64,000 bases of DNA, from assembly GCA_964554535.1 (NCBI GenBank), contig CAZKPB010000014.1, positions 1 to 64,000 on the forward strand, given 5' to 3'. Under the pieces are notes generated by a model. It was given only the letters and a program-made list of their open reading frames with translations, made no database searches and was not told the DNA's origin. Below, in pieces: positions 1-8,464 of this stretch. The stretch comes from DMER64 sp964554535 (GTDB taxonomy: Bacteria; Bacteroidota; Bacteroidia; Bacteroidales; UBA932). Made by a program: the position numbers and the translations under genes. The stretch's first letter is position 1. Every line of letters begins with the position of its first letter.

Positions 1-49
1 GAAAAGTACAAACAACTTTACGAAAAAAAGTACAAGTTACTCTTGCTTA

Positions 50-1105
50 TTACACATGCTCGTCCCACATGCAGGGAGCGCTGCTCCAATTAACACACGT
101 GTAGCCATGAGCCGCCCATTCACCTTCATTGTAGCGCCTGGAGCCCGCAGCAGGATACCAGGCGGTTTCGTTATCGGTACCCTGAAGAAAGAAGTTACAA
201 CCCCCTCTCCAATCACCTTCACTATTTGGCACAAATATACTTCCAATATTAAAATTTGTCCAAACCTCTCCAGGAGGCACCATATATCCCGAAGGACAAG
301 GGTCGTAGATTGATTTGACGGCGGTATAATCCGTGTTATATCCGGTTGGGTTGCCCCAGAGGTAATCGTTCTTTACATTGGCTCCCCCTTCATACCAATG
401 CCAGTCATTTAGTTCACTTGAGGTTGTATAGAATGTGGACGGATTCTTGATGGTGTTGGCGATGGTACCGTTGGTTGCAGATGTGACAGCTATCGTAACA
501 TAAGCATTATCCGCTGAGAACGGATCCTTTCTGCCCCACTGATAGAACAACCCGTAAGTGGCTACTGTATCGGCTGCTGTGGTTCCCGGTGTGGCGGCCG
601 TTGCACCCAAGTTACGGTCAAGAAGTGTGAAAAATTTATCCTCGGCGTTCTGGTAAACTTGATTAGCCGGCTTGTCCGTACACCAGATATGCCACGACCA
701 GATAATATCGCCGCCGGCGTTCTTTACCGCTATCACCGCATTCCCCTCCTCAAAAGGGCATGCCGTTTTGAAGATAACTTGATTCTTTTTGTCAGACAAC
801 TTCACATCGGAAATAACTGGCGCATCCTGCCAGAGAAGTGCTACTGACTCCGGGGCAATCATAGCAGAGACAGTGTGAAAATTACCATCGGCAATAATAC
901 CTGACGGCCCGTTACCTATTATGGTAGCAGTAAAACGATAGTCACCGGCCGCCGACACTATATAGCAGTTGGCTGTGCCGCTCTTACTCAAATTCGTGTA
1001 AGAGCAAAAAGGAGTGATAGGGCACTCCTGCTTGCAGCAAGACGCTGCCACAAAGGACAACAAGACCACGAAAAAAATGGCCGCATTAATGGGTTCTCTT
1101 TTCAT
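50..1105 (-). CDS. Secreted lipoprotein with FISUMP-like domain
   Basis: Probable surface or periplasmic lipoprotein of unknown function, 351 aa from the ATG at 1105. That start is preferred over one 12 codons upstream because it opens directly into a hydrophobic signal peptide ending in a lipobox-like SFVAASC. The middle is beta-rich. The C-terminal half carries the DRNLGAT...YGLFYQWGRKDPF pattern and a YPAAGSRR motif typical of Bacteroidales FISUMP/fimbrillin-associated proteins. Those families usually continue beyond the WSS motif to a final R-x-x-GxxVRCV-like segment; here translation ends soon after CVNWSSAPC at two consecutive TAA codons, so the end may be truncated. It is a single minus-strand gene in an AT-richer region. 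The family resemblance is seen by eye; no function can be assigned. Confidence 0.75.
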   Translation of the reverse strand: MKREPINAAIFFVVLLSFVAASCCKQECPITPFCSYTNLSKSGTANCYIVSAAGDYRFTATIIGNGPSGIIADGNFHTVSAMIAPESVALLWQDAPVISDVKLSDKKNQVIFKTACPFEEGNAVIAVKNAGGDIIWSWHIWCTDKPANQVYQNAEDKFFTLLDRNLGATAATPGTTAADTVATYGLFYQWGRKDPFSADNAYVTIAVTSATNGTIANTIKNPSTFYTTSSELNDWHWYEGGANVKNDYLWGNPTGYNTDYTAVKSIYDPCPSGYMVPPGEVWTNFNIGSIFVPNSEGDWRGGCNFFLQGTDNETAWYPAAGSRRYNEGEWAAHGYTCVNWSSAPCMWDEHV

Positions 1106-1430
1106 AGTAACAGAATTAAGGTTAAGGTAATAGTTATGCAATATACAAAAAATAACCTGTATTCAATTATAAATCAACAAAAAGCAAAAAAACATCTACC
1201 AGCGCCGTCAGTGGCAGCCCCCAGCGCAACTGAAAGCCCATTCAAAGGGTTTCTCAATGAGTTCCTCTTCAGACCTAATCTAAAACAGATTCTATTCCGC
1301 ACCCTCTAAGAAGCAACGGACGGAGAACACGGAAGACCCGACAAAATTCTTAATTTACTAAACACTCCGTCTTTCATATATTGATATATAAGTTGCGTCA
1401 ACCTGAGCAACAAAAACGGAGACCTCATAA

Positions 1431-1458
1431 AATAAAAAAGGCGCGCCCAAGCACGCCT
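1431..1458 (-). terminator. Rho-independent terminator of the regulator operon
   Basis: Read on the minus strand, AGGCGTGC and GCGCGCCT pair (8 bp, one G-T) around a TTGG loop and are followed by six T residues in a T-rich run. It lies about 115 bp past the stop of the winged-helix regulator gene and directly after the small frame at 1462-1563, as expected for the 3' end of that transcript. Confidence 0.8.
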
Positions 1459-1461
1459 AAC

Positions 1462-1563
1462 CTAATGGTCCGTCTCAAACCCAACCCGGACATCCCGTTG
1501 TTCGTCCTCCGATAGTCGGTTAAACGCTCCCACGTCATCCGCAAATTCTCTGTACCTGGGCAC
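1462..1563 (-). CDS. Possible 33-aa small protein (GTG start)
   Basis: A short frame starts at GTG 1563, just downstream of the winged-helix regulator, and stops immediately before the intrinsic terminator. It would encode a charged peptide including RLSEDEQRDVRVGFE. The composition looks protein-like and the placement between regulator and terminator is suggestive. There is no recognised family and no clear ribosome binding site, so this is speculative and may be the 3' untranslated region. Confidence 0.2.
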   Translation of the reverse strand: MPRYREFADDVGAFNRLSEDEQRDVRVGFETDH

Positions 1564-1574
1564 GTTTTGTAAAA

Positions 1575-1865
1575 CTAAGCCGGTGGATTAATGTACCCCT
1601 TAAGATTCTCTACATAAACTTCAAACGCTTTAACTCCTTTATCCGTAATGGACAACAAGGTTTTCGGGTAATTATTCCTGAATGTTTTTTCAACCTTAAT
1701 ATACCCGGCATCTTCCAGGGTTTTTACCTGTATACTGATATTACCGGCAGCAGCTTTCGTTTCCTCCTTGATATGCGTGAACTCCACTTTCTTAGAGCCC
1801 ATCAACATAGAAATAATAGCCAGTCGTAAGGGCGAATGGATCAAAGGATCTAAATCACTAAACAT
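1575..1865 (-). CDS. Winged-helix transcriptional regulator (MarR/HTH_34-like)
   Basis: A 96-aa protein that is almost entirely one winged helix-turn-helix domain. The N-terminus (DPLIHSPLRLAIISML) and the VKTLEDAGYIKVEK recognition-helix/wing region match small MarR/ArsR-like transcriptional regulators found in Bacteroidota. It probably acts as a DNA-binding homodimer. It begins 4 nt after the upstream membrane protein gene, so the two form an operon; this regulator-plus-membrane-protein pairing recurs in the phylum, where the pair is usually self-regulated. No ligand-binding domain is present. The target and signal cannot be read from the sequence. Confidence 0.82.
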   Translation of the reverse strand: MFSDLDPLIHSPLRLAIISMLMGSKKVEFTHIKEETKAAAGNISIQVKTLEDAGYIKVEKTFRNNYPKTLLSITDKGVKAFEVYVENLKGYINPPA

Positions 1866-1869
1866 AATA

Positions 1870-2466
1870 CTATTCTTTAGCTGATTTTAACATATATCCC
1901 GGGATAATGTAACCGCAAATTATAGCCGCACAGACAACCAGGGCAGAGTATTCATTCATTACAAATACCGTGACAATACTGGATATGAAAAACACCATGC
2001 CACCAATAATCAATGGCCTGAACTTAATAAGAAATCCTGTAGTCGCAGTGGCAATACCGGCAATTAGCAACATTATCGGTGGGGGATTTATTCCCAGCAT
2101 AATACAAATAAATACCCCGACAAAAAATGCAATCAAAGTTACCCACCAAAGATTATTGACATAACCATCAATATAACTGTAAACTTTCTTGTTCCTTTTC
2201 ACCCTCCGTACAATAAAAAACAAAGCAATAAATCCTATCAAGGCAAACGCGCCCCAAATACCGAAAGTTAACGGCCCCGATAAGTCATACGCCTCCATTG
2301 CCTGTAAAACTTTTAAGACGATGAAATTAGATAAGCTAGCAAGCGCTAATATCCAGCCAAAAAGTAGAAAGACCTGTGAACTGTCCCTGTAATTCACTTT
2401 GAAATTTGAAATAGCCTTGTCAATTATTTTAAGGCTTTCTTCCGGTGTTAAGCTTTGTTCGTTCAT
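1870..2466 (-). CDS. Multi-pass inner-membrane protein of unknown function
   Basis: 198 aa with a short cytoplasmic N-terminus (about residues 1-32) followed by five or six hydrophobic segments separated by short loops, one of them basic (VRRVKRNKKVYSYIDGY). No catalytic motif is visible. It is the first gene of a two-gene minus-strand operon with the winged-helix regulator (4-nt gap). The partner suggests a role in sensing or resisting a membrane-active stress, but that rests on context only. I do not recognise the family beyond a conserved Bacteroidales membrane protein. Confidence 0.7.
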   Translation of the reverse strand: MNEQSLTPEESLKIIDKAISNFKVNYRDSSQVFLLFGWILALASLSNFIVLKVLQAMEAYDLSGPLTFGIWGAFALIGFIALFFIVRRVKRNKKVYSYIDGYVNNLWWVTLIAFFVGVFICIMLGINPPPIMLLIAGIATATTGFLIKFRPLIIGGMVFFISSIVTVFVMNEYSALVVCAAIICGYIIPGYMLKSAKE

Positions 2467-2643
2467 GTTTTAAGATATTAAAGTTATTAAGTAGGCACAA
2501 ATATAAAGTACTTAATTTAATTAACCAAATATTTATTGCATAAAATACAGCTATTTAACACTCTAATTATTTCAACTAAGGGGAGCATCGGCCAGACTTG
2601 TAGGTAATGATACATTTTATTGCTCCCCATTTAATCCTTGCCC

Positions 2644-5052
2644 CTACTCGGCCTTAAGCGATTTTACCGGATTACTGTAGGCAGCCGCAAGCGTCTGCCA
2701 AAGAACGGTCAATGTGGCTATCAAAAAAGAGAATGCTCCGGCCGCAATAAACATCCAAAGGTGTACAGAGATGCGATAAGAGTATGAGGTCAGCCATCTT
2801 TCCATAACAATCCAACCTATGGGTAAAGCTATAGCAAAAGAGATAATCATTGGGCGGATAAAGGTCCATATTAGTAGCGTTACCACTTCTTTGGTGGTGC
2901 TTCCAAATATCTTGCGTACCCCGATTTCACTCAGCCGGCGGCGGGTAAAGTAGGTAGACATAGCCAGCAGTCCCAAAGAAGAAATAAGCAACGCAATAAT
3001 GGTAAACATCACTACAATGGTTGACAAATCACGTTCTTTGGTAAAATATTCCTTAGAGATATCTTCTACAAAACGGCACTGACCTTGGCTGCCGGTAACC
3101 GATTCAAATAGTTGTAGCATCTCCTTTACGGCTTGTTTGCGGTCTACATTGTCGCGCAATTTGACGGTTACCGAACGCACATTCAACTGTTCATTATCCG
3201 GGGTGAAATCAACAATCTTCATAAGCATAGCCGGATTATCACGGATAATATCTCCCATATGGACATTCTTTATGACACCGCCAAGAATGGTTGTAACGGT
3301 GACATCTTCTCCGTTTTCACTACTTGTCATATTGGGAACACTTAGGGCAGTAGTGTCAAGAGGCAACCCATACATTTCCATATAAGCCTGGTCTGGATAA
3401 TAGGCCTCTGTGGCCGGGTGATTGTCCCTAAGAAGCTCCAGCCCGTAAATATCAAAGGCATAGGTACGGTCGCATTGGATGGGCGCATAGGTATAAGATT
3501 TGCCTTCGCTGTTGGAAGACCGGGCCCACATAACCGAAGTTCCGGATAAGGTGGCGTCGCTCAACCCCACGTTTTCTATAAAAGAGAGTTGCCTAAGTTC
3601 ATTAGCTACGGTAAAGATTTTAGTGCGGTCATAGCCGGGCAAAGAGAGCGTGGATTCATCTGCATAAGCTATTTCTGCAATATTTTTGGTACGGAAGCCG
3701 AGCGGGGCGTGAACCAAGTGGTTTATCTGACAATAAATGGTTATAGAGGCCGCTATGAGCACAATGGTAATGATGTTCTGCAATACAATAAACAGTCTGC
3801 CCGACACCATCTTGGAGCGGAACTTCAACGACCCTTTGACAATATCTATGGGCTCGTATCTGGAAACGGCATAGGCGGGAATAATTCCGGATACAACGCC
3901 CAACAAGATAATACAACCCAAGAAAATGAGGATGGTGTAAACCGTAAGGTCATTGACAATAGAGATAGAACCTCCAAAGAGGGCCGAGGCTTTTTCTTGC
4001 AGTCCAACGGCCAACCCCAGTGCCAAAAGGGCGGCCAACAGCGTCATAAGCACCGACTCGCCAATAAAACGCAAGGTAATTTCCCTCCCGCTGGCACCTA
4101 ATAATTTCCTGGAAGCCATCTCCTTGGCCCGCATTCCGGTCTGGGCTACGGTCAGGTTTATGTAGTTAATAACAGCAAACAGCAGAATGGCCAAGGCAAT
4201 AGAGATAAGGATACGCACCATTTTAATATCTCCCATAACCAACCCGTCGTCTTTGACCACGGCATTCTGAGGAGCAAAGATGACCTCATTTAGTGCAATT
4301 AGGTCTGGCTCTTTCATAATGGCATATTTGAAAGGCGGACTGTTCTCTGCTAAATAGGTCTTTATTTGGGGCAACTTGGCATATAAATCTGCATTTTCCT
4401 TTTCTAATAAGAACGTTTTGGTAGAAGACTTGCCACCAATACGAATTTGGTCAGACATATCCCAACCGGTGAAAACAGGAAGTTCTTCCATCCTAAGAAG
4501 CATCCCGGTCTGAGGGCGTATCATCGTGCGGTCAAAATCGGCAATGACGGCCGCTACGGTGTAAGGGTGGGTATTGTCATCTACCAATACTGTTTTGCCC
4601 ACGGGGTCTTCCTCTCCAAAAAGTTTCCGGGCCGTACTAAAGGTAAGCACGCACTGGTCTCGAGCCGCCAGCGCCGTGATAGGATTCCCCTCTATAAAAC
4701 GGTAAGTAAAAAGGTTAAAGAACGTAGAGTCGGCAAACAAAATTTCTGATTTAAACTGGGCGTCACTCTCCGGCCGCAAGAAACTATGCTCGTGAGAAGC
4801 AATGCGGCAAAAAGATTCAATCTCTGGAAACTGGTCTGTTAGGGCCGGAGCGTCCGGATAGAAAGAGGCAAAACCCTCTTGGGTCTTAAGCATCCAAATA
4901 CGGTCCTTATGCGTATGAAAAGAATCGGACAATAATTGCCTAAAAGCATAGTCAGCTATAAGTAGTACAAAAGTCAACGATACAGCCAGACCAAATAGGT
5001 TAATGGCGGTGTAGAGCTTGTTTTTACCAAGGAATCTAAAAAAAGATTTCAT
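2644..5052 (-). CDS. ABC transporter permease, FtsX/MacB type
   Basis: 802 aa. The architecture is typical of Bacteroidota putative antimicrobial-peptide or lipoprotein-type ABC permeases: one N-terminal TM (FLGKNKLYTAINLFGLAVSLTFVLL), a long periplasmic MacB-like core, three TMs near residues 290-420, a second TM at about 435 with another periplasmic domain, and a C-terminal FtsX block with three TMs. The FtsX signature EMASRKLLGASGREI and its C-terminal counterpart EIGVRKIFGSTTKEV mark the coupling helices that contact an ATPase. The ATG at 5052 is chosen because the TM starts directly after it. No ATP-binding subunit gene is adjacent, so the partner must be encoded elsewhere. The substrate is unknown. 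Confidence 0.9.
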   Translation of the reverse strand: MKSFFRFLGKNKLYTAINLFGLAVSLTFVLLIADYAFRQLLSDSFHTHKDRIWMLKTQEGFASFYPDAPALTDQFPEIESFCRIASHEHSFLRPESDAQFKSEILFADSTFFNLFTYRFIEGNPITALAARDQCVLTFSTARKLFGEEDPVGKTVLVDDNTHPYTVAAVIADFDRTMIRPQTGMLLRMEELPVFTGWDMSDQIRIGGKSSTKTFLLEKENADLYAKLPQIKTYLAENSPPFKYAIMKEPDLIALNEVIFAPQNAVVKDDGLVMGDIKMVRILISIALAILLFAVINYINLTVAQTGMRAKEMASRKLLGASGREITLRFIGESVLMTLLAALLALGLAVGLQEKASALFGGSISIVNDLTVYTILIFLGCIILLGVVSGIIPAYAVSRYEPIDIVKGSLKFRSKMVSGRLFIVLQNIITIVLIAASITIYCQINHLVHAPLGFRTKNIAEIAYADESTLSLPGYDRTKIFTVANELRQLSFIENVGLSDATLSGTSVMWARSSNSEGKSYTYAPIQCDRTYAFDIYGLELLRDNHPATEAYYPDQAYMEMYGLPLDTTALSVPNMTSSENGEDVTVTTILGGVIKNVHMGDIIRDNPAMLMKIVDFTPDNEQLNVRSVTVKLRDNVDRKQAVKEMLQLFESVTGSQGQCRFVEDISKEYFTKERDLSTIVVMFTIIALLISSLGLLAMSTYFTRRRLSEIGVRKIFGSTTKEVVTLLIWTFIRPMIISFAIALPIGWIVMERWLTSYSYRISVHLWMFIAAGAFSFLIATLTVLWQTLAAAYSNPVKSLKAE

Positions 5053-5156
5053 AATTGAATACCGGCCCAATGAGGCCACAAATGTTTTGCAAAAAACGCA
5101 CCAATCAAAGCAATATGCTAATTTATAAACTGTTATACTTACTTATAGAAGGCAGA

Positions 5157-5199
5157 TGTGTCAAATTAATTGACAAAAGTTGTTAATTAATTTGACACA
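5157..5199. promoter_or_regulatory. 43-nt near-perfect hairpin between divergent genes
   Basis: TGTGTCAAATTAATT (5157-5171) is exactly complementary to AATTAATTTGACACA (5185-5199). The interior continues pairing (GACAA/TTGTT), leaving an AAG loop, so the stem is about 20 bp with one G-T pair. It is AT-rich and lies about 105 bp upstream of the permease start and about 180 bp upstream of exonuclease III. In divergent upstream DNA this is more likely an operator or processing element than a terminator. The regulator is unknown. Confidence 0.55.
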
Positions 5200-5240
5200 C
5201 ATAATTTAATAGAATTTGCTATTCCACTATACCCCACTCA

Positions 5241-5276
5241 CTGAGATTGCCACGGGCTTGGCCCTCGCAATGACGG
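5241..5276. repeat. REP-like palindrome of the ATTGC...GCAATGACGG type
   Basis: The sequence has the form GAGATTGCCACGGGC-TTG-GCCCTCGCAATGACGG. ATTGC (5246-5250) pairs with GCAAT (5267-5271), and GGGC pairs with GCCC around a 3-nt loop. Elements of this form, with a conserved ATTGC...GCAATGACG frame and a variable loop, are scattered intergenically in many unrelated bacterial genomes. Only one copy is seen in this window. Identification is by pattern memory. Confidence 0.5.
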
Positions 5277-5381
5277 TACACAAGAAACGTAGCTGTGCAA
5301 GGTTCTATTTGGCAAGCAGGACCTAAATTTCAAAAAAAAATGAGTAATTTTACATCTATCCTTGCAATCAATTATAAACGT

Positions 5382-6137
5382 ATGAAATTTATCTCTTGGA
5401 ATGTCAACGGCTTGAGGGCCTGTTACAAAAATGGATTTGAGGATGTATTTAAGCAATTAGATGCCGATTTTTTCTGCCTTCAAGAAACCAAACTTCAAGA
5501 AGGGCAAATAGATGCCCATTTTGACGGCTACCAATCTTATTGGAATTATGCCCAAAAAAAAGGATACTCCGGAACCGCCATCTTCACTAAACATACCCCG
5601 CTAAGCGTAACCTACGGGTTAGGCATTGAAGCACACGACACAGAGGGAAGGGTAATTACCTTGCAAATGGACAATTTCTATTTAGTGACCGTCTATACGC
5701 CCAATTCGCAAGATGAATTACGCCGTCTAACCTATCGGATGCAATGGGAAGACGCGTTCAGGGAATACCTCACCACCCTGGAGCGGACCAAACCCGTAAT
5801 AGTCTGTGGAGATATGAACGTGGCGCACCAAGAGATAGACCTCAAAAATCCTAAGACAAACCACCAAAACGCCGGTTTCACAGACCAAGAACGCCACAAG
5901 TTCTCTACCTTGTTGCAGGCGGGCTTCACAGATACCTTCCGCTACTTCTACCCGGACAAGACCGACGCGTATTCCTGGTGGTCCTACCGCTTCTCGGCTC
6001 GCTCAAAGAACGTGGGGTGGCGTATTGACTATTTCCTGGCCTCGGCCGTACTCAATGACAGGCTGGTATCGGCCGGCATTCACGACCAAATTACAGGGTC
6101 TGACCACTGCCCCGTGGAACTGGTGGCTCAAGTGTGA
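5382..6137 (+). CDS. xth: Exodeoxyribonuclease III / AP endonuclease
   Basis: 251 aa, the usual length for ExoIII-family enzymes, which incise DNA 5' to abasic sites and remove 3' blocking groups in base-excision repair. All family motifs are present in order: ISWNVNGLRA, LQETK (metal-binding Glu), VYTPNS, GDMNVAH (catalytic Asp/Asn), DAYSWWSYR and GSDHCPV (catalytic Asp-His). The ATG at 5382 is chosen because the conserved MKFISWNVNG start begins there; upstream in-frame codons add an unconserved tail. It is monocistronic and followed by the palindromic element at 6187-6466. Confidence 0.95.
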   Translation: MKFISWNVNGLRACYKNGFEDVFKQLDADFFCLQETKLQEGQIDAHFDGYQSYWNYAQKKGYSGTAIFTKHTPLSVTYGLGIEAHDTEGRVITLQMDNFYLVTVYTPNSQDELRRLTYRMQWEDAFREYLTTLERTKPVIVCGDMNVAHQEIDLKNPKTNHQNAGFTDQERHKFSTLLQAGFTDTFRYFYPDKTDAYSWWSYRFSARSKNVGWRIDYFLASAVLNDRLVSAGIHDQITGSDHCPVELVAQV

Positions 6138-6186
6138 CCCTTTCTCACTTTTGAATCTGTCGGTTTCATCCCGTGAATGGGCCCCA

Positions 6187-6466
6187 CCCGCGCCGGCGGC
6201 AACAGCCCCCGCGCAGCTGAAGGCGGCGGGAGTGTGAATTGTCATAGAGCAAGGGGGTTACGGATGGCTGTACCGGCGTGGCAAAATTTATTTTGACGCG
6301 GCGGTGCAGACGGCCGTAATGGAGTGAGACCCGACGTTAGACGGGGCAGCGCAAAGCGCTGACGCGGCTAAAAGGAGGGTTCGAGCGACAACCCGCAGCG
6401 AATGACAATTCACAACGACCTCCCCTGCCGCCGGTGCTGCGCGGGGGCTGCTGCCGCCGGCGCGGG
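6187..6466. repeat. 280-bp GC-rich element with long inverted-repeat ends
   Basis: The left arm at 6187-6217 matches the reverse complement of 6436-6466 at 30 of 31 positions. A second exact arm pair (GTGAATTGTCAT, 6234-6245, with 6402-6413) lies inside it. The 156-bp core contains its own imperfect hairpin (6258-6319, arms TTACGG/CCGTAA extended by further pairs) and a small AGCGC-AAA-GCGCT stem. No reading frame looks real. It could be a MITE-like mobile repeat or a structured non-coding RNA. Seen directly; identity unknown. Confidence 0.65.
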
Positions 6467-6523
6467 CAAAACCCTCCAAAAAAACACCTGTATATAAAGT
6501 ATAATGGTAACCCATAACTGCTC

Positions 6524-6554
6524 TTGTGCGGAATCCGGACTTGCCTTACCTTTG
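6524..6554 (+). promoter_or_regulatory. Bacteroidota-type promoter for the dehydrogenase
   Basis: A -33 TTG (6524-6526) is separated by 20 nt from TACCTTTG (6547-6554), matching the Bacteroidota sigma-70-type consensus TTTG/TAnnTTTG. The transcription start would fall close to the ATG at 6563, implying a very short leader. Confidence 0.5.
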
Positions 6555-6562
6555 CCCCCATT

Positions 6563-7513
6563 ATGAAACTCGCCTTTTTAGATTCCGCCACAATGGGCCA
6601 GGACTTGGACCTGAGCCCGTTTTCTCAATTCGGAGAACTCACCGTATACGACAACACACTGCCCTCGGAAGTGGCAGCGCGCATTGCCGACGTGGACATT
6701 ATTCTGGTCAACAAAGTCAAACTTTCCGACAGTCAGCTGGATGAAGCCAAAAAGGTCAAATTAATCTGCATTGCCGCTACCGGGATGGACATCCTTGATG
6801 TGGAGGCCACGCGCGCCAAAGGCATTGCCGTAATGAACGTGGCCGGCTACTCTACCGACAGCGTGGCACAGACCACCTTTATGCTGTTGCTTTCCCTGGT
6901 GGGGCACGGCGGGTACTTCAATACCTTTGTACAGGACGGACGATATCCGCTAAGCGGGCTGCCCACCCACTTTGGGGGGCGGTATTTTCACGAGTTGGCG
7001 GGGATGCGCCTGGGCATCATAGGGCTGGGCGCCATTGGAAAAAAGGTGGCCTCCATTGCCCGGGCCTTTGGAATGGAAGTGGTGTATTACTCGGCCCACA
7101 ACCGGGATAGGTGTGAGGAGATGTATCAGAGGCTGGAACTGGACGAACTGCTTTCTTCCTGTGATGTGGTGAGCATTCACTCGCCGCTCAACGACGCTAC
7201 CAGACAACTCATCGGGGCCCCGCAACTGCGACGGATGAAACCCACCGCGTACCTGATTAATATGGGGCGCGGGGCTATTGTAGACGAGGCGGCGCTGGCG
7301 GCAGCCATTGACAACGGGCAGATTGCCGGAGCGGGGATTGACGTGTACAGTACCGAACCTATAGACGCCTATCATCCCTACTACCGTATCAAAGACCGCG
7401 AGAAGATAGTGTTTACCCCCCACGTGGGGTGGGCCTCCATTGAAGCGCGGGGACGGTTGGTGGGGATGATGGTGGAGAATATTAAGCGTTTTTTGAGCGC
7501 TACAAATTGCTAG
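6563..7513 (+). CDS. D-2-hydroxyacid dehydrogenase (glycerate/hydroxypyruvate type)
   Basis: 316 aa NAD(P)-dependent oxidoreductase of the D-isomer-specific 2-hydroxyacid dehydrogenase family, interconverting a 2-keto acid (hydroxypyruvate or glyoxylate are usual) and its D-hydroxy acid. The Rossmann signature is GLGAIGKKVA. The family catalytic Arg sits in the NMGRGAIVDE segment, with Glu in the following DVYSTEP region and His in FTPHVGWAS. The ATG at 6563 is used; the upstream frame adds only unconserved residues and crosses the promoter. The 3' end overlaps the convergent SASA esterase gene by 14 nt. The exact substrate is not determinable from sequence. Confidence 0.9.
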   Translation: MKLAFLDSATMGQDLDLSPFSQFGELTVYDNTLPSEVAARIADVDIILVNKVKLSDSQLDEAKKVKLICIAATGMDILDVEATRAKGIAVMNVAGYSTDSVAQTTFMLLLSLVGHGGYFNTFVQDGRYPLSGLPTHFGGRYFHELAGMRLGIIGLGAIGKKVASIARAFGMEVVYYSAHNRDRCEEMYQRLELDELLSSCDVVSIHSPLNDATRQLIGAPQLRRMKPTAYLINMGRGAIVDEAALAAAIDNGQIAGAGIDVYSTEPIDAYHPYYRIKDREKIVFTPHVGWASIEARGRLVGMMVENIKRFLSATNC

Positions 7514-8381
7514 CGGGTTCCCCGGCATAGGGGAATCCCTGAATTTCCAATGCTTTTATGGCATAGCGTTTCCCAAACTCACGGTATCCAGAGGTTACAA
7601 AATGCCAGGGGTCGGGCGAGCCTTTGACGCCGTCGGCAGAAATGATATAGGAATTGGGAAGCACTTTGGGCAGATTGGGCAGAATCTCCGTATTGAAAGG
7701 ATAGCAGACCCCGTTCTGATCTTTGTATTTCAACTCACCGGCAAGCAGAAAGCACCTCATGGGATCCAAATTCAGGTCGTTCACAATATTGTGATAGAGG
7801 CTTTTCATTTTTTCCGGCCATTGGGGGTCATCCGAATTGGATTCACCCTGGTGAAAGACTATGCCCTGGATGACACCCTCTTTCTGCGCCAGGCGGGCCA
7901 TGTCAATCAGACGCTGATAGGGATTCCCCCCGTAGGATTTGCAGATGTCCTGCATCCAGGTGGCTACCATATCTAAATAACTCTTATAGTTCTCTTTATC
8001 AAAAACTTCTACCTTGGCTCCGGCCACGGATACATTGATGATGCCCACCTTGATATCCTTGGGCAAATTTTTGACCATGGTACGTCCAAAAAATTCGGAA
8101 AGGCCCAGACGTTCGTCCTGTGAATAAGTGGCTTCATACCATTTGCCTACCTCACGGTTGCTGCGGGGGTTTTCGGCGGTTGCCAGATAGAGAAGCCGGG
8201 GTTCGGGTGATCCGAGGTCTACTTCCTCGGGGCGGCTTCCACTACCCATGTTGGACTGGCCTATACATAGGTAGATGAAGAAGTTGGGGTCGGGACTCCC
8301 GGAGGGCTGGGCGGTGGTGGGTTGGGGGGTTAGGAGGATGGCGGAGAGGGCCAGGGAGAGGGATAGTAATAAGGGTTTCAT
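7500..8381 (-). CDS. Secreted SASA/DUF303-type carbohydrate esterase
   Basis: 293 aa with a Sec signal peptide (MKPLLLSLSLALSAILLTP...TTAQ) and an SGNH-hydrolase-like domain of the sialate O-acetylesterase/CE6 type. The nucleophile motif is GQSNMGSG near residue 43, the second block HQGESNSDDP near 180, and a C-terminal Asp/His motif DPWHF near 265. Relatives remove acetyl groups from sialic acid or xylan in the periplasm. The ATG at 8381 is chosen because the signal peptide begins there. The gene is separate from the sialic-acid operon, so its substrate is open. Its upstream region contains four consecutive hairpins. Confidence 0.88.
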   Translation of the reverse strand: MKPLLLSLSLALSAILLTPQPTTAQPSGSPDPNFFIYLCIGQSNMGSGSRPEEVDLGSPEPRLLYLATAENPRSNREVGKWYEATYSQDERLGLSEFFGRTMVKNLPKDIKVGIINVSVAGAKVEVFDKENYKSYLDMVATWMQDICKSYGGNPYQRLIDMARLAQKEGVIQGIVFHQGESNSDDPQWPEKMKSLYHNIVNDLNLDPMRCFLLAGELKYKDQNGVCYPFNTEILPNLPKVLPNSYIISADGVKGSPDPWHFVTSGYREFGKRYAIKALEIQGFPYAGEPASNL

Positions 8382-8464
8382 GGTTATTAAGATTTGGTTG
8401 GGTACCAAAGGTACAAAAAGAGATGGAAAATTTGAAGGGGAAAAATGAGATTTGAGAGGGGATT

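Larger units (their letters stand above)
1106..1574. other. Gene-poor intergenic stretch
   Basis: 469 bp between the lipoprotein and the regulator. It holds a minus-strand terminator and a possible 33-codon reading frame, both listed separately, and a weak interrupted inverted repeat near 1233-1253. No convincing full-size gene or RNA gene is visible. Confidence 0.6.
5053..5381. other. Divergent intergenic region with hairpin and REP-like repeat
   Basis: 329 bp between the divergently transcribed permease and exonuclease genes. It holds the 43-nt hairpin at 5157-5199 and the REP-like palindrome at 5241-5276 (listed separately). The rest is AT-rich, with no other feature I can support. Confidence 0.6.
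6138..6562. other. Gene-free, strongly palindromic intergenic stretch
   Basis: 425 bp between exonuclease III and the hydroxyacid dehydrogenase. It is GC-rich in its first two thirds and contains the 280-bp inverted-repeat element (6187-6466). The final 40 bp carry the dehydrogenase promoter. Short frames here have no protein-like character. Confidence 0.6.

Noticed and set aside
1..36. Repeated AAAAGTACAA motif at the window edge
   Set aside because: Two short AT-rich copies, cut by the window edge; cannot be distinguished from chance or a promoter of the neighbouring gene.
2580..2628. GGGGAGCA/TGCTCCCC inverted repeat downstream of the FtsX permease
   Set aside because: Eight bp with a 33-nt loop and no adjacent T-tract on the permease strand; too weak to call a terminator.
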